DNA from: Helianthus annuus
Lineage: Eukaryota; Streptophyta; Magnoliopsida; Asterales; Asteraceae
Length of the DNA stretch: 64,000 nucleotides
Assembly: GCF_002127325.2 (NCBI RefSeq)
Contig: NC_035433.2
Coordinates: 146,316,938 to 146,380,937, forward strand
Reading direction: 5' to 3'
Every line of letters begins with the position of its first letter. The stretch's first letter is position 1. Position numbers and translations under genes: made by a program. The notes beneath the pieces were generated by a model that was not told where the DNA came from, did no database searches, and saw nothing but the letters and a program-made list of their open reading frames with translations. Positions 47,657 to 61,500 of this stretch are shown here, one piece after another.

Positions 47657-50600
47657 CGAACAGAGGAGAAGCCAAAGTGCACGACTTGCCAAAAACGCCA
47701 CTTCGGAAAATGCAGGCTTGAGACCAAGTCTCAATCAGGATCACCTGCATGTGGGTTATGCAAGTCTAAGGAGCACAAAACAGTAGACTGCAAAAAGATT
47801 AAGGATGCTACGTGCTACAATTGCAATGAAAAAGGGCACATTAAGACCAACTGCCCTAAATACGCCAAGAAGCCTAAGGAAGCCAAGAAGACCAATGCTA
47901 GGGTCTTCCAGATGAATGCACAGGAGGCGATTCAGAACGACAATGTGATCACAGGTACCTTCCTCATAAATGATCTTTATGCAAGAGTGTTATTTGATTC
48001 AGGAGCTGATAAGTCATTTGTAGATAATAAGTTTTGTAAGTTACTGAATTTACCTGTTAAAACCCTAAGTGCGAAATATGAGGTGGAATTAGCTGATGGT
48101 ACCTTAGAAACCGCCTCAACCGTGTTAGATGGATGTTTCATATCCATTAGGAACCACTCTTTTCCATTGTCCTTACTTCCCTTGAAGTTAGCCGGTTTTG
48201 ATATAGTTATAGGCATGGATTGGTTATCTCATAATCAAGCCCAGATCGTTTGCAACAAGAAGCAAGTGGTGATCAAGACTCCGTCTGGTGAGCCACTTAC
48301 CATTCAGGGAGATACCCAGTATGGATTGCCTGAGCAAGTGTCTATGCTCAAGGCATCTAGATGTCTGAAGCAGGGTTGTGTCATCTATATGGCACAAGTA
48401 ACTATTGATGAGCAAAAGCCTAAAGTTGAAGATATTCCTGTCATTTCTGAATACCCTGAAGTTTTTCCTGAAGAACTACCTGGTTTACCATCAGATATGC
48501 AAGTAGAATTCAGAATTGACATCATCCCCGGAGCAGCACCTGTTGCGAGAGAGCCTTATAGGTTGGCACCAACAGAGATGAAGGAATTGAGAACACAACT
48601 AGATGATTTGCTAGCCAAGGGTTTCATTAGACCTAGTTCGTCTCCTTGGGGAGCGCCAATCTTATTTGTGAAAAAGAAGGATGGATCGATGCGTCTGTGC
48701 ATCGATTACCGTGAGCTTAATAAGGTCACAATCAAGAACAGTTATCCTTTGCCCAGGATCGACGATCTGTTCGATCAATTACAAGGAGCAAGCTACTTTT
48801 CCAAGATTGATTTGAGGTCAGGCTATCATCAATTGAAGGTTAAAGAGGAAGATGTGCACAAGACTGCATCTATGACTCGTTATGGTCATTACGAGTTCCT
48901 AGTGATGCCTTTTGGGCTCACTAATGCACCTGCCGCATTCATGGATCTCATGAATCGCGTCTGCAACCCCTATCTGGATAAATTCATCATCGTCTTCATT
49001 GATGACATTCTCATTTACTCGAAAAGCCAAGCTGACCATGAGAAGCATCTCCGTTGCATTCTCAAGCTGCTTCAACAGGAAAAGCTCTACGCCAAATTTT
49101 CAAAGTGTGAATTCTGGCTTCGAGAAGTCCAATTCCTTGGACATGTTGTGAGTGAGCGTGGTATCCAAGTAGATCCCGCTAAGATTGAAGCTATTATGAA
49201 CTGGCAAGAGCCAAAGACGCCTACGGAAATTCGCAGCTTTCTAGGACTGGCAGGAGACTACAGGCTATTTATTGAAAACTTCTCAAGAATTGCAGCACCC
49301 CTGACTCTTCTCACCTGCAAGAATAGCAAGTTTGATTGGGGGCCTAAGCAGCAGGAATCTTTTGACATTCTGAAGCAGAAGTTAAGCAACGCCCCAGTAC
49401 TGACGTTGCCTGATGGAATTGTTGAGTTTGTAGTATATTGTGATGCATCACACACCGGAATGGGATGTGTGCTTATGCAAAAAGGCAAGGTCATTGCCTA
49501 TGCTTCACATCAGTTAAAGGTGCATGAAAAGAACTACACCAACCATGACTTGGAGCTGGGTGCCATTGTATTCGCACTAAAACTATGGAGGCATTACTTA
49601 TATGGGACTAAGTGTGTGATCTATTCTGATCACAAAAGCCTTCAACACATGTTCAATCAGAAGGACTTGAACATGAGGCAGCGACGTTGGATGGAAACTT
49701 TGAATGATTATGACTGTGAGATAAGATACCATCCAGGCAAGGTAAATGTAGTCGCTGATGCCTTAAGTAGGAAGGAAAGAGTGAAACCTTTAAGAATCAA
49801 TGCCAAGAGCATTGAGATAAAGAATAGGTTGAATGAAAGGTTGTTAGCTGCGCAGAAGGAAGCCGTATTGGAAGCTAACTATCCTGATGAAAAGCTAGGA
49901 GTAACTGAAGAACAGTTATCCTATGGCAAGGACGGAATCCTAAGGTTAAATGGACGAATATGGGTTCCAGTTTATGGAGGACTTCGGGATGTTATCCTCT
50001 AGGAAGCCCATAGTTCTAAATATTCCGTTCATCCTAGAGCTGATAAGATGTACCAGGATCTGAAGGCAAACTATTGGTGGATAGGCTTGAAGAAGTCTAT
50101 AGCTGCCTATGTAGCTAAATGTTTGACGTGTACGCAAGTCAAAGCTGAACATCAGAAGCCGTCAGGTTTGCTACAACAGCCTGAACTTCCCACAGGGAAG
50201 TGGGAGATGGTGACAATGGATTTCATCACCAAGTTGCCAAAGACAAAGAAAGGAAATGATACTATATGGGTGATAGTAGATAGACTGACTAAGTCAGCAC
50301 ATTTCCTACCTATTAAGGAGACTTATAGCTCCGACATGTTAGCCCAATTGTACGTAGATAAGATTGTATCTCTGCATGGCGTACCAGTGTCTATTATCTC
50401 TGACAGAGATACCAGATACACATCACATTTTTGGAAAAGTTTCCAACAGTCTTTGGGCACGCGCTTAAATTTCATTACAGCTTACCATCCTCAGACGGAC
50501 GGGCAGAGTGAGCATACCATCCAAACTTTGGAAGACATGCTTCTATAACAATAGCTACCATACAAGCATTCAGGCTGCGCCTTTTGAGACATTATATGGT

Positions 50601-51194
50601 AGGAAATGCAGAACGCCTATTTGTTGGGCAGAAGTAGGAGAAGCTCAATTATCAGGACCTGACATAGTCTTTTTTATGACGGACAAGATTGTCCAGATTC
50701 GTGACCGCCTGAAAGCTACCAGGGATAGGCAGAAGAGTTATGCTGATAAAAGGCGAAAACCTCTAAAGTTTGAGGTTGGTGATAAAGTCTTGCTTAAAGT
50801 ATCACCCTGGAAGGGGATGATGCGATTTGGTAAGAAAAGTAAGTTAAGCCCAAGGTATATAGGACCATTCGAGATCATCGAATGTGTAGGAACAGTGGCT
50901 TATAAGTTAAACTTACCTGAAGAGCTCAGTGGTATTCACAATGTATTCCACATCTGCAATCTGAAGAAATGTCTAGCTGATGAATCGCTAGTCATACCAC
51001 ATACAGATGTGCACATAGATGAGAGCTTGAAATTTGTGGAAAAACCTTTGTCGATTGAGGATCGACAGGTTAAGAAGCTTCGGAGGAAGCATGTGCCTAT
51101 TGTAAAGGTTAAATTGGATGCCCGCAGAGGTCCCGAGTACACGTGGGAGGTAGAGTCCACAATGAAAGAAAAATACCCTCATTTATTTCAGTAA
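47657..51194 (+). pseudogene. Ty3/gypsy pol (PR-RT-RH-IN), broken
   Basis: In the frame of the TAA at 47654: a CCHC zinc knuckle [14 protein letters not shown] (about 47815-47856), then aspartic protease with [13 protein letters not shown] with CIDYRELNK and the catalytic FIDDILIYS, RNase H with [14 protein letters not shown] and DHKSL, and integrase with an HHCC finger (CLTC) and the D, D, E triad within MDFITKLP, IISDRD and DGQSE. A TAG at 50000 splits RNase H from integrase. Near 50535 about 60 bases after the LEDML motif are deleted with a frameshift; the tail continues from YNNSYHTS in another frame to 51194, ending in a short chromodomain-like segment (RGPEYTWE...YPHLF). The middle ORF (47912-50002, 696 codons) is intact and could mislead gene callers. 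Confidence 0.9.
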
Positions 51195-51217
51195 ATCTCA
51201 AGGTCGAGATTTCTTTT

Positions 51218-51230
51218 AAGGGGGTGAGGA
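51218..51230 (+). other. Polypurine tract
   Basis: AAGGGGGTGAGGA directly precedes the 3' LTR, the expected plus-strand primer. Confidence 0.85.
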
Positions 51231-53061
51231 TGTAACATCTCGAAAATTTATGTCCAATAATGTATCAACACGTGTCATGAGCTTTAAACGTGTAAAAGAT
51301 TACTTTAGAGGGACTAAAGTTGACAAATAGAGAAAGTATGTGAATAAAAGGGTTCAAAGTGTCAACAATGGTTAAATATACTTCACAATAGCCCTACATG
51401 ATGTTTATACCCTTAAACGAATAAATCATGGATCATACGAAGCTAATTGTGAAAGAAAGTGAGGAATTACAAACTACAGGGGTTAAATGTGTCAACATGT
51501 TTAAAGTATACCTCTGAGTGACCTTTTAGCAAACCCGAAGCTTTGTAATGATTAATTATACTCACGAGAATAAATGATAAAAATTTCACAAAGTTTCGTT
51601 AAAGTATGAGAAAGTTATGACAATATTCGTATACGAGGGGTTAAAAGCGTCAACGTTGAAATTTAAGGTTTTTCGGGTGATCACAAAGTTAACCAAGGAC
51701 TTAACCAAGTTTTTTTATAACTTAGGGTCCTTAGAAATCAAGTTGGAGGGTTAAAATTGTAAAATAATAAGTTAAAACCACTATTTAAGGTCCAGGGGTT
51801 AAATCTGCCAAGTTTTGAAACTTGTTTGGCTGGTTACCCGCATGCTGGCGTAGCGCCACCAGCAACCCCCTCCGCCGTCGCGCTACGTGACGGCCTTAGC
51901 TGGTCAGAATTCATGCACAAGTGCGAGTTCAGCAAGTTAAACCGACTTAGAAACCTTGTATTCGATTCTAGGGGCTTGTTTGATGGTTTTCCCATGCCTA
52001 GGGACACCTGGAAGTGATCAAGGAACATCTATAGGCTATTGTGGCATGATCTTGATGAATCAAACTCACTATATAAGAACCCACTCGTTGCACCATTTGA
52101 TCATTCACTTGCAAACCTTCACAACTCTTCTTCTGGAGATTTTTGGAGCTCAAGCACCCTTCCTAGTGATCATTAGTCGTGCATAGGACCTTGATTAGGA
52201 GCCCAGTAAAAGCTACGTGCACTTGCTGTATTTGATTTATACTTTTCTCAGGTAAATACTCTTAACTTATTTTCCCTGTACGGGCTTGGGATACGGTACT
52301 ATAAAAGTACCGCTTGGTCGGGTGTGTAGTCATTTAAATCGGATTGTAATTGATGTATTTACATAACTCGTTTTAATTTGTATTATTTGGTGTATGGCCT
52401 TTGAGGGTTAAATGACCATGTCCCGGATATCGTTGGCATCATTCAAAGAAATGGCCACGACCTAAGCACGGGGTGTAGGCGTACACCTGACAGTTGCATT
52501 ATGTAAAAACTGGTAATCCATTTAAAGGAATCAACCTTGTGGGCATTATACCTGTGGCGTGTCAGTTAATCTTGTCCGGCCCTACAAACCGGCCCTAATG
52601 GATGACAAATAAGTAAAACTGTATACAAGATTATTTTTAAATAATTGTCCCAAGTTATAAAAATATTTTTGCCTAAGTGCATTCAAATTAATTTTCAAAT
52701 TCTTTTCAAAATGAGTCAGTTAAGTTGTATTTACCAGTGTAAACTGACGTATTTTCCAAAAAGGCTAAGTGCAGGTACTAGACGAAATAGGCTGGCTACT
52801 CCAGGCATCATTACTGAAGTCTCGCAAGCTTTAGATGCCGTTAAAGTCTGTTGAACAATTTCCTTTTTCATTCGATCCGCCTGTGGATCATTTTCAACTA
52901 TCTTGTGATACTTAATGTTAAAATTTATTCGGTTGAAATGAATCTATCTTTTGCTTCCGCTGTGCATTTAAGTTTGTGTTGTTTACTATGATGATATCAA
53001 CTACGTCACGATACTCCCCACCGGGCCCACCGGTAATACGTGGAAATATCGGGGTGTGACA
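51231..53061 (+). repeat. 3' LTR of the Ty3/gypsy element
   Basis: It runs from TGTAACATCTCG to GGGGTGTGACA, 1831 bp, uninterrupted. It is followed by the target duplication TTCGG. It repeats the GC hairpin at about 51874-51894, with one mismatch relative to the 5' LTR, and the TATA box near 52070. Confidence 0.95.
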
Positions 53062-53066
53062 TTCGG

Positions 53067-54020
53067 GTCAGACGATGGCCAAGAAGTACTTAGACCTAAA
53101 AGCTAAGGGCGTGTGTAAGTAGCACAGGTTGTGTGCAACGGTACTTAAATGATTTGCAAGTTTGATTTGTTGTCAAGATATGTGAGATAAGGTTCAGATG
53201 ACAACTAATCGTATGGGTGATAAAGCAACAACACTCCTACGGGTGAAGGTGAGTGACTCGAATATGTTTGGATTCGTATTGAATTAAATCGTGTCCTTGT
53301 TGACTTGAAATTTTATTGTTAAGGTGGATGGTTTAATACAAATTATTGACTGGGGTTCGATTAACAATAATGTATTGTTTTGGTAATGTTTTTGGGGTTT
53401 AAACCCATTGAAAAAGAGTGTAAATTGTTAATGGGTCGAGAGAATAAAGTGCTGAAAATTCAGCTTATTTCTAGATTTTTACTAGTCTTTAAAAATTCGT
53501 AGTAATTCAACCGAATCTCCATTCGAGACGTATTTTATATCCACAGAAAGGTCTCTGAGTCTCCGTCACGATGGGTGGCAACAACGTACTCGCTTAGGAT
53601 AAGTACTCTAGACCTCTTACCCGCATGGTGCCCCCTCCACTCTTATAAAATTATATTTTGATAGCTGAAATAGCTTTTCTTTTTTGTTGTACAATTTTAT
53701 GTAATAAATCATTTCCTCAGTAAAAATTATATATAAATTTATAATTTATATTTTTTTTTTCTGCATTCAAGCAGCGTAATAATACATACATTTGTAGCTT
53801 AATAATACATAAGTTTGTAAGTAAGCTAATCTCTCGTAATATACAAGCCATATGTTTTATAATTTAAGTTTCAAGATTTTGAAGAAAAGAAAACTGCTTT
53901 CACGTAATAGATTCCGTATATCCATTTTATATTACCGATAACATTTAGGAACTCGGATAAACACTGAAATATTCTTTTTTTTTTTTTTTTTGTTTTTTGA
54001 CTTTTTTTGTTTTTTTATTA
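53067..54020. other. Continuation of the sequence that received the Ty3 element
   Basis: No gene. It joins to 38363 before insertion. It may be an older LTR (text such as 'cgatgggtggcaacaacg'), but its ends were not found. Confidence 0.35.
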
Positions 54021-54023
54021 CCA

Positions 54024-54860
54024 AATTAATTTACGATTTTGTCCCGCTTTAAAATTATGGTTTTGCTATCAGTTTAAAATTACGTTTTTACCACCAGTTC
54101 AAAATAAAATTTTGCTTTTGCCCCCGATGAAAGATTACAATTTTGCCCTCGGTTCAAAATTACGAATTTACCCCGTTTAAATTTATAGTTTAGCTATTAG
54201 TTTTGTTTTCTTCCTCTTAATTTAAATTTACATTTTTGTCATCGTTTTCGTTTGCTTTCCCAGACAAATTACGTTTTTTCCCCCAGTGTATAACTACAAA
54301 CACAAGATGGAGAAGTAGTGCCAGGCCTGGAACTCCCCCAGTGGCCCAATCAATTGACGATTTTATCACCGCTTTAAAATTACGATTTTGCAATCAGTTT
54401 AAAATTAAGTTTTTACCCCCAGTTCAAAATAAAATTATGCTTTTGCCCCCAACTAAAAATTACAATTTTGCCATCGGTTAAAAATTACGATTTTGACCCG
54501 TTTAAATTTACAGTTTTGCGATTATTTTTTTTTTCGCTCCCAGCCAAATTACAATTTGGCCCTCAATTTAAATTTACGTTTTTGGCATCGTTTTTCTTTG
54601 CTTTCCAGTCAAATTACGATTTTGTCCCCAGTATAAAATTACAGTCATGCCATCGTTTTAGTTTTTTTTTTTTTTTGAGAAAATTGTTGTAGTGCTTTAT
54701 TTTAATTGTTTGACTCCGGTGTAATTTTTATTCATGCCAGACGACTTCCTGGCACACGCTCATTTATCCTTAAAAATTACAATCTTGCCCGCAGTGTAAA
54801 ATTATAGTTTTTCTATCGTTTTTGTTTTCCTTAAGCAAAAGTATAATAGTGTTTTAATTT
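54024..54860. repeat. Degenerate minisatellite with a higher-order unit
   Basis: A unit of about 28-32 bp with the theme 'aaaattacgattttgccccc' is repeated more than 20 times with variation. The order of variants from about 54031 is repeated from about 54355, so the array has a second-level period near 324 bp. ORFs at 54236-54692 are products of the repeat. It probably lies inside the Helitron ending at 54997. Confidence 0.8.
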
Positions 54861-54966
54861 ATTTGGTTGACTCGATGTAATTTTTTTGAGATCGTGTTAA
54901 AAGTAGTATGTACAGGTAACCAAAACACAGACGTACATATTATGATAGAGAAATATTCGGCTTAGT

Positions 54967-54997
54967 GCCCCGCAACGTGGGCTGGGCAAACCCCTAG
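54967..54997 (+). mobile_element. Helitron 3' terminus
   Basis: Hairpin GCCCCGCAACGTGGGC (54967-54982), an 11-base spacer, CTAG (54994-54997), then T. The minisatellite upstream is a likely part of the same element. The 5' end was not found. Confidence 0.6.
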
Positions 54998-55323
54998 TTT
55001 AAGGATTATTATTGAAAATGTTTTGTTATCTATCAATTTCTTTTATTTAAAAAAATCGTATTTTTCAAATAAACTATTCAACAAATATCCAGGTATTGTT
55101 TTTAGCGTGAATTTTTTTAGTTGGCGTAAGACTTAAACCAAATACCTCATATTTAAATGTATTAAAAGATTTTGTCAAGCCACTACACGAGCAACCCCAA
55201 TGGTAATATTCACGTACTTGACTAAAAAAATCCCTATTAATGAATTCAAAAAATGCTACGTGCCAATACCATAATTACTCTTTCATATTTATTTTTTACA
55301 CTCATTTTAATTTAAATATTAAA
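54998..55323. other. Intergenic spacer between two Helitron ends
   Basis: No recognisable feature. Confidence 0.4.
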
Positions 55324-56340
55324 CTAGGAATAACACCCGCGCACGTTGCGGTGCGGGTACATTGCAAACGTCGAATGGATTAGTCTACACGTTATGTAAT
55401 GCGTTAACCATTTGAAAACGTGCATTTCGACATATCTGATCAAACTCAATGTAACCTATATAAGCATTGTGATTAGATCAAAACATAAAGTAAATCAAAT
55501 TTATACTGTACAGTCATAACGTATTATATAGGATCCGACTTATACATAGCAAACGTAACGGGTATAACGGAAAAGCTGACACGTATAATCAAAAGAGATT
55601 AATTAGAACTTTTGAAAAAAGAAACCACAATTTGACTCCACTCGGTTCGAAACAAAATTAACAAAACATTCATAAAATAAGCACGGAAACAAATTATACT
55701 TGACCTCATCTCATTTCCCAAAAAAGTTTACGTTGAAACATACGCCAACTCGAATTTATACCGAAAAGTACATAAAATATGCACATAAAAGATTTTTTTT
55801 AAACAAAAAGTATTATATTTGATCTGACTCGTTTCAGAAAAAAGTTTACGTCAAAATGTAGAGCAAATCGAATTCATACCGACACGTACATAAAATATGC
55901 ACGTAAAAATAGTTTTTTTAAGTAAAGGGGGTATAGGGGTGAACTCGAAACAAATTACTTTTAGTAAAAAATTAATAGGTTAAATACGTTTGTAAAATCG
56001 TGCCAAGTATCCCCAATGCCACACAACCAAGAACAGAAGAGCTCGTAAAATTAAATAAATAAAAGAAAAAATAACACTAAACGAAAAACATACATAAAAT
56101 CGTTGAATCACGAACACCCGTTGCGGTGTGTTAATGCGGAGAAATTAGACCGAGACGTAAAACGCAGAAAGAAAAAACTAAGTTGATTTAGGGTCCCGCG
56201 CATTGGAATGAACTTTTCAAACATAGAATAATAGACGTGTTGCGACGGGCCTGTCAAACAGGAAAAACAGACAAAAAACGTTGAACTACAGAGACACACA
56301 GTTGCGGCGTGTTGACTCGCGAAATTTTAAACGAAACGTA
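55324..56340 (-). mobile_element. Helitron 3' part, minus strand
   Basis: On the minus strand it ends with a GC hairpin (55335-55358) and CTAG followed by T (CTAG at 55324-55327). The adjacent sequence is the same family as 33534-34208. Internal direct repeats of about 120 bp occur (an 'actcgaatttataccg' phrase at about 55750 and a variant at 55870). The upstream boundary is uncertain; GC-rich 'gttgcggtgtgttaatgcgg' and 'gttgcggcgtgttgactcgcg' phrases lie near 56115 and 56295. Confidence 0.5.
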
Positions 56341-56619
56341 AAACGAAAAACTTGCAAAAGATGAAAATTAAAAAAATAAAAAAGTGTTGTGCTTAAATTG
56401 GAAATAATGAAAAACTTTGAGTTAAAAGTTAAAAACTTAAAGGGATTAAAATAAAAAGATAAATACCTTTGGATTGAAAATGAAAAATCAATTTTTTTTT
56501 GAAACACTCCCTATGCATATAGTACAACAACAAAAGCAACAAAATGTTTCTTATTTATATGTGGTAATTTAATTTTCTAAGATATAGAAATAAACATGTT
56601 AAATCTTTATATAATTTTT
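56341..56619. other. AT-rich sequence, nothing recognised
   Basis: No gene or element boundary is visible. Confidence 0.4.
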
Positions 56620-56813
56620 ATCACTATCCCTATATCTTCTTTATCTCTATTGACCGAATGTCTTTCTCGTTAACGGAAAAAATAGATTAAGTTAACCTAG
56701 TGGACTAAAATGACAATGATGAATTTTTGGACTCACATGTGCAAAATGAAACATTTGGAATAAACAGGCAAAATGACCCAAACTACAGGGACTAAAATGT
56801 CATTTAACTCATT
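56620..56813. mobile_element. MULE-type MITE remnant
   Basis: The right arm ends 'aaaatgtcatttaactc', the same as the family at 57921-58284. The left arm is decayed or missing. Confidence 0.5.
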
Positions 56814-57012
56814 TTTTTTTAACTTTATATACGTATGATTATAAAAGGCGAAAGAGGAAAAACTGAAAACTTTATTTTACTAATTCCAGTCGTGAAAGAA
56901 ATGACATTTTAAGCTACTAAATAAAAGAGTGAGATAATATGACTTTCAGCTTTTTGCCCGTCCTGTAATCATCTCTGTTTTAAAAGGTTTATAAATTATA
57001 TATTAGATTATT

Positions 57013-57296
57013 GAGTAAATTACTTTTTTAGTCCCTGTGTTTTAATGGTTTTAACCACTTGAGTCCAAAATTAAAAGTTTAATGCTCTGGGTCCTTAACC
57101 ACTCATTTTATAACGTTTTGAGCCCAATTTGTAACATGTGTACTTTTTATTTTGGACTCACATGGTTAAAAGCACTAAAACACAGGGACTTAAAATATTA
57201 TATGATGAATGGTTAGGGACTCATGGCGTTAAACCTTTTAATTTAGACTCAACTGGTTAAAACCATTAAAACATAAGCACTCAAAAATAATTACTC
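57013..57296. mobile_element. Mutator-like (MULE) MITE
   Basis: It begins GAGTAAATTAC and ends in inverted form GTAATTACTC-like sequence, with arms of about 100 bp ('gttttaatggttttaacca' theme). Exact 9-bp duplications TAGATTATT lie at 57004-57012 and 57297-57305. 284 bp, non-coding. Confidence 0.9.
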
Positions 57297-57305
57297 TAGA
57301 TTATT

Positions 57306-57676
57306 ATAAAGGAAAAACACAATTGAAAGTGTAAAACTGATCTGAATTTAGGGAGTTTATAGGCTTTCTCTTCATTCAGTCTGTTGATATAGAGTGACGC
57401 AAGCAAACCAGTACTTGCAGCAGGGGGGTAAAGACTTACTATCATTGGCTTTACTAAACTAGGGTACAGAGATCTTTCAGTGGACACGCTTCCACAGAAT
57501 TCTCTCTTTCGCTCTTCACAATCACATGTGTGGTGTCCTTGTACGGACCAGTCTATGTTCATACTTTTCTTTTCGTCATCTCGTTTTTTTTTTCTTTTCA
57601 TTCACTCTTAAATCTTGATTTATTTATTAACATTTATAAATGTTTTATGAAAGTGTTTGTATTTTATTACGTTGAC
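57306..57676. other. Intergenic sequence
   Basis: A minus-strand frame at 57601-57296 (101 codons) is open but has no recognisable domain and extends over the MITE boundary; I do not call it a gene. Confidence 0.4.
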
Positions 57677-57878
57677 CAGTGGCGAAGCTTGAAAATTTCC
57701 ATCGGTGGGTCGGAAGTCACTGAACTTAAAAATTCTATATAAGTAAAAACATTTTTTATAAAATCAGAGGGTCGAAAACGTATATACCTAAAAATTTCTA
57801 CACGAAAGTACATACATAACACTATTGAGCGAAAAGTTCGGGGAGTCGGACGCCGGCCCCTTGAAAGCTACGCCCTTG
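57677..57878. mobile_element. hAT-type MITE
   Basis: It begins CAGTGGCGAAGC and ends GCTACGCCCTTG. The 8-bp flanks are ACGTTGAC and ACGTTGAA, one mismatch. 202 bp, non-coding. Confidence 0.8.
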
Positions 57879-57920
57879 ACGTTGAAAAAGATAATAAAGT
57901 TATCTATATCTATTTATTAC

Positions 57921-58284
57921 AAGTTAAATGTCATTGGTTTGATCCATTTTTTATCAGTTTAGTTCAAAGATTTTATTTTTTGTTTGTGGTTTCAAAAATG
58001 TGTCACCATTTCCATTTTAATCCACTAGGTTAACTTCATCCATTTTTCTATTATCGAGAAGAACAATTCAGTCATTTTATATGTAAATCTGTTAACTCGA
58101 AAAGCAGTTCAGCCATATAAAATGACCGAATTGTCCTTATCATTAACAGAAAAATGGATGAAGTAACCTAATGGAGTAAAACGGCAACGGTGAAACCTTT
58201 TTGGACTTACAGACAAAAAATAAAACCTTTAAACTAAACTAGTAAAATGTCCCAAACCACAAGGATTAAAATGTCATTTAACTC
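57921..58284. mobile_element. Mutator-like (MULE) MITE
   Basis: Ends AAGTTAAATGTCATT and AATGTCATTTAACTC (inverted). The arms are complementary for more than 100 bp. 9-bp flanks ATTTATTAC and ATTTATTAT (one mismatch). Relatives at 1-180 and 56620-56813. Confidence 0.8.
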
Positions 58285-58293
58285 ATTTATTAT

Positions 58294-58844
58294 TTTACAA
58301 CCATTCTCATACGCAAATTCTTTACTGCACTAAATATTTTCAACTACACCCCACCCTTTACATAATCTTCAATTATTATGTTTTCTTTTCTTGATAACCA
58401 CGTATTCAAATTTAATGTAAATCGTCATTATTTGATCACCTCGTTTTGTAAAGTTATTTGTTATAGTTTTTAATGCAATATAATATGAAAGTTAGAGGAG
58501 TGGGGGTGGTGCGTGATGAAACTCCTATCACTCGTGGAAAACTTTAGCACACCGCCGCTACTACCTCCCATCATTCGTGAACTTTATCACTCGTGGAGTT
58601 TTCCGCACGTTAATAATGTCCATTCCGTGATAATTAATGTGAGGGGGTGTGGGGGTTTATTGTTGGGTGTTGTGAGTGATGACCACCGCCACTAAAAAAG
58701 GTTGTGAATGATAGAAATAATGGTTGATGACATGGCGGAACTTAATTGGATATTGTGAGTGATGAAATTTGTACCACACTTAGTCCCCTTAGTTTTGAAT
58801 GTATGTACTTTTTGTTACTAACCTCTTGTTCGATTGGACAAAAC
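58294..58844. other. Intergenic sequence, possible Harbinger-like MITE
   Basis: No gene. At 58490-58790 short phrases such as 'gagtgatgaa' and 'cactcgtgga' recur in both orientations, suggesting a decayed MITE without definable ends. Confidence 0.35.
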
Positions 58845-58849
58845 ACAAG

Positions 58850-61360
<2,511 letters not shown>

Positions 61361-61500
61361 TCATCCCCAACTTGAAAGAAATTTCGTCCCGAAATTCGAC
61401 AAGTAACACAGAAAGATGAAGCGAGAAATCAAGATTGTTGCGGATTCTGCTGAGGTGTCACATCATCCCCAACTTGAAGAGGAATTTCGTCCTGAAATTC
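61361..61500 (-). repeat. Duplicated polypurine-tract region
   Basis: On the minus strand the phrase 'cgaaattnctttcaagttggggatga' followed by TGTGACA occurs twice: at 61354-61400, the true PPT-LTR junction, and at 61455-61500, inside the end of the pol frame. The upstream copy reads through as codons ([12 protein letters not shown]). Confidence 0.8.

Larger units (their letters stand above)
38364..53061 (+). mobile_element. Ty3/gypsy LTR retrotransposon with nested insertions
   Basis: The element runs from TGTAACACC to GTGTGACA and is flanked by exact TTCGG duplications (38359-38363 and 53062-53066). Layout: split 5' LTR (38364-40084 plus 45617-45733), primer site, gag, protease, RT, RNase H, integrase, polypurine tract, 3' LTR (51231-53061). 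Integrase lies after RNase H and a short chromodomain-like tail follows, as in chromoviruses such as Tekay/Del; the clade is inference. The two LTRs are very similar, so insertion looks fairly recent, but gag-pol is disabled. Confidence 0.9.

Noticed and set aside
54236..54692. ORFs in the minisatellite
   Set aside because: The repeats create phenylalanine- and lysine-rich frames without any stop-selection signal.
57296..57601. 101-codon minus-strand ORF
   Set aside because: It crosses the right boundary of the MITE at 57296 and has no recognisable domain.
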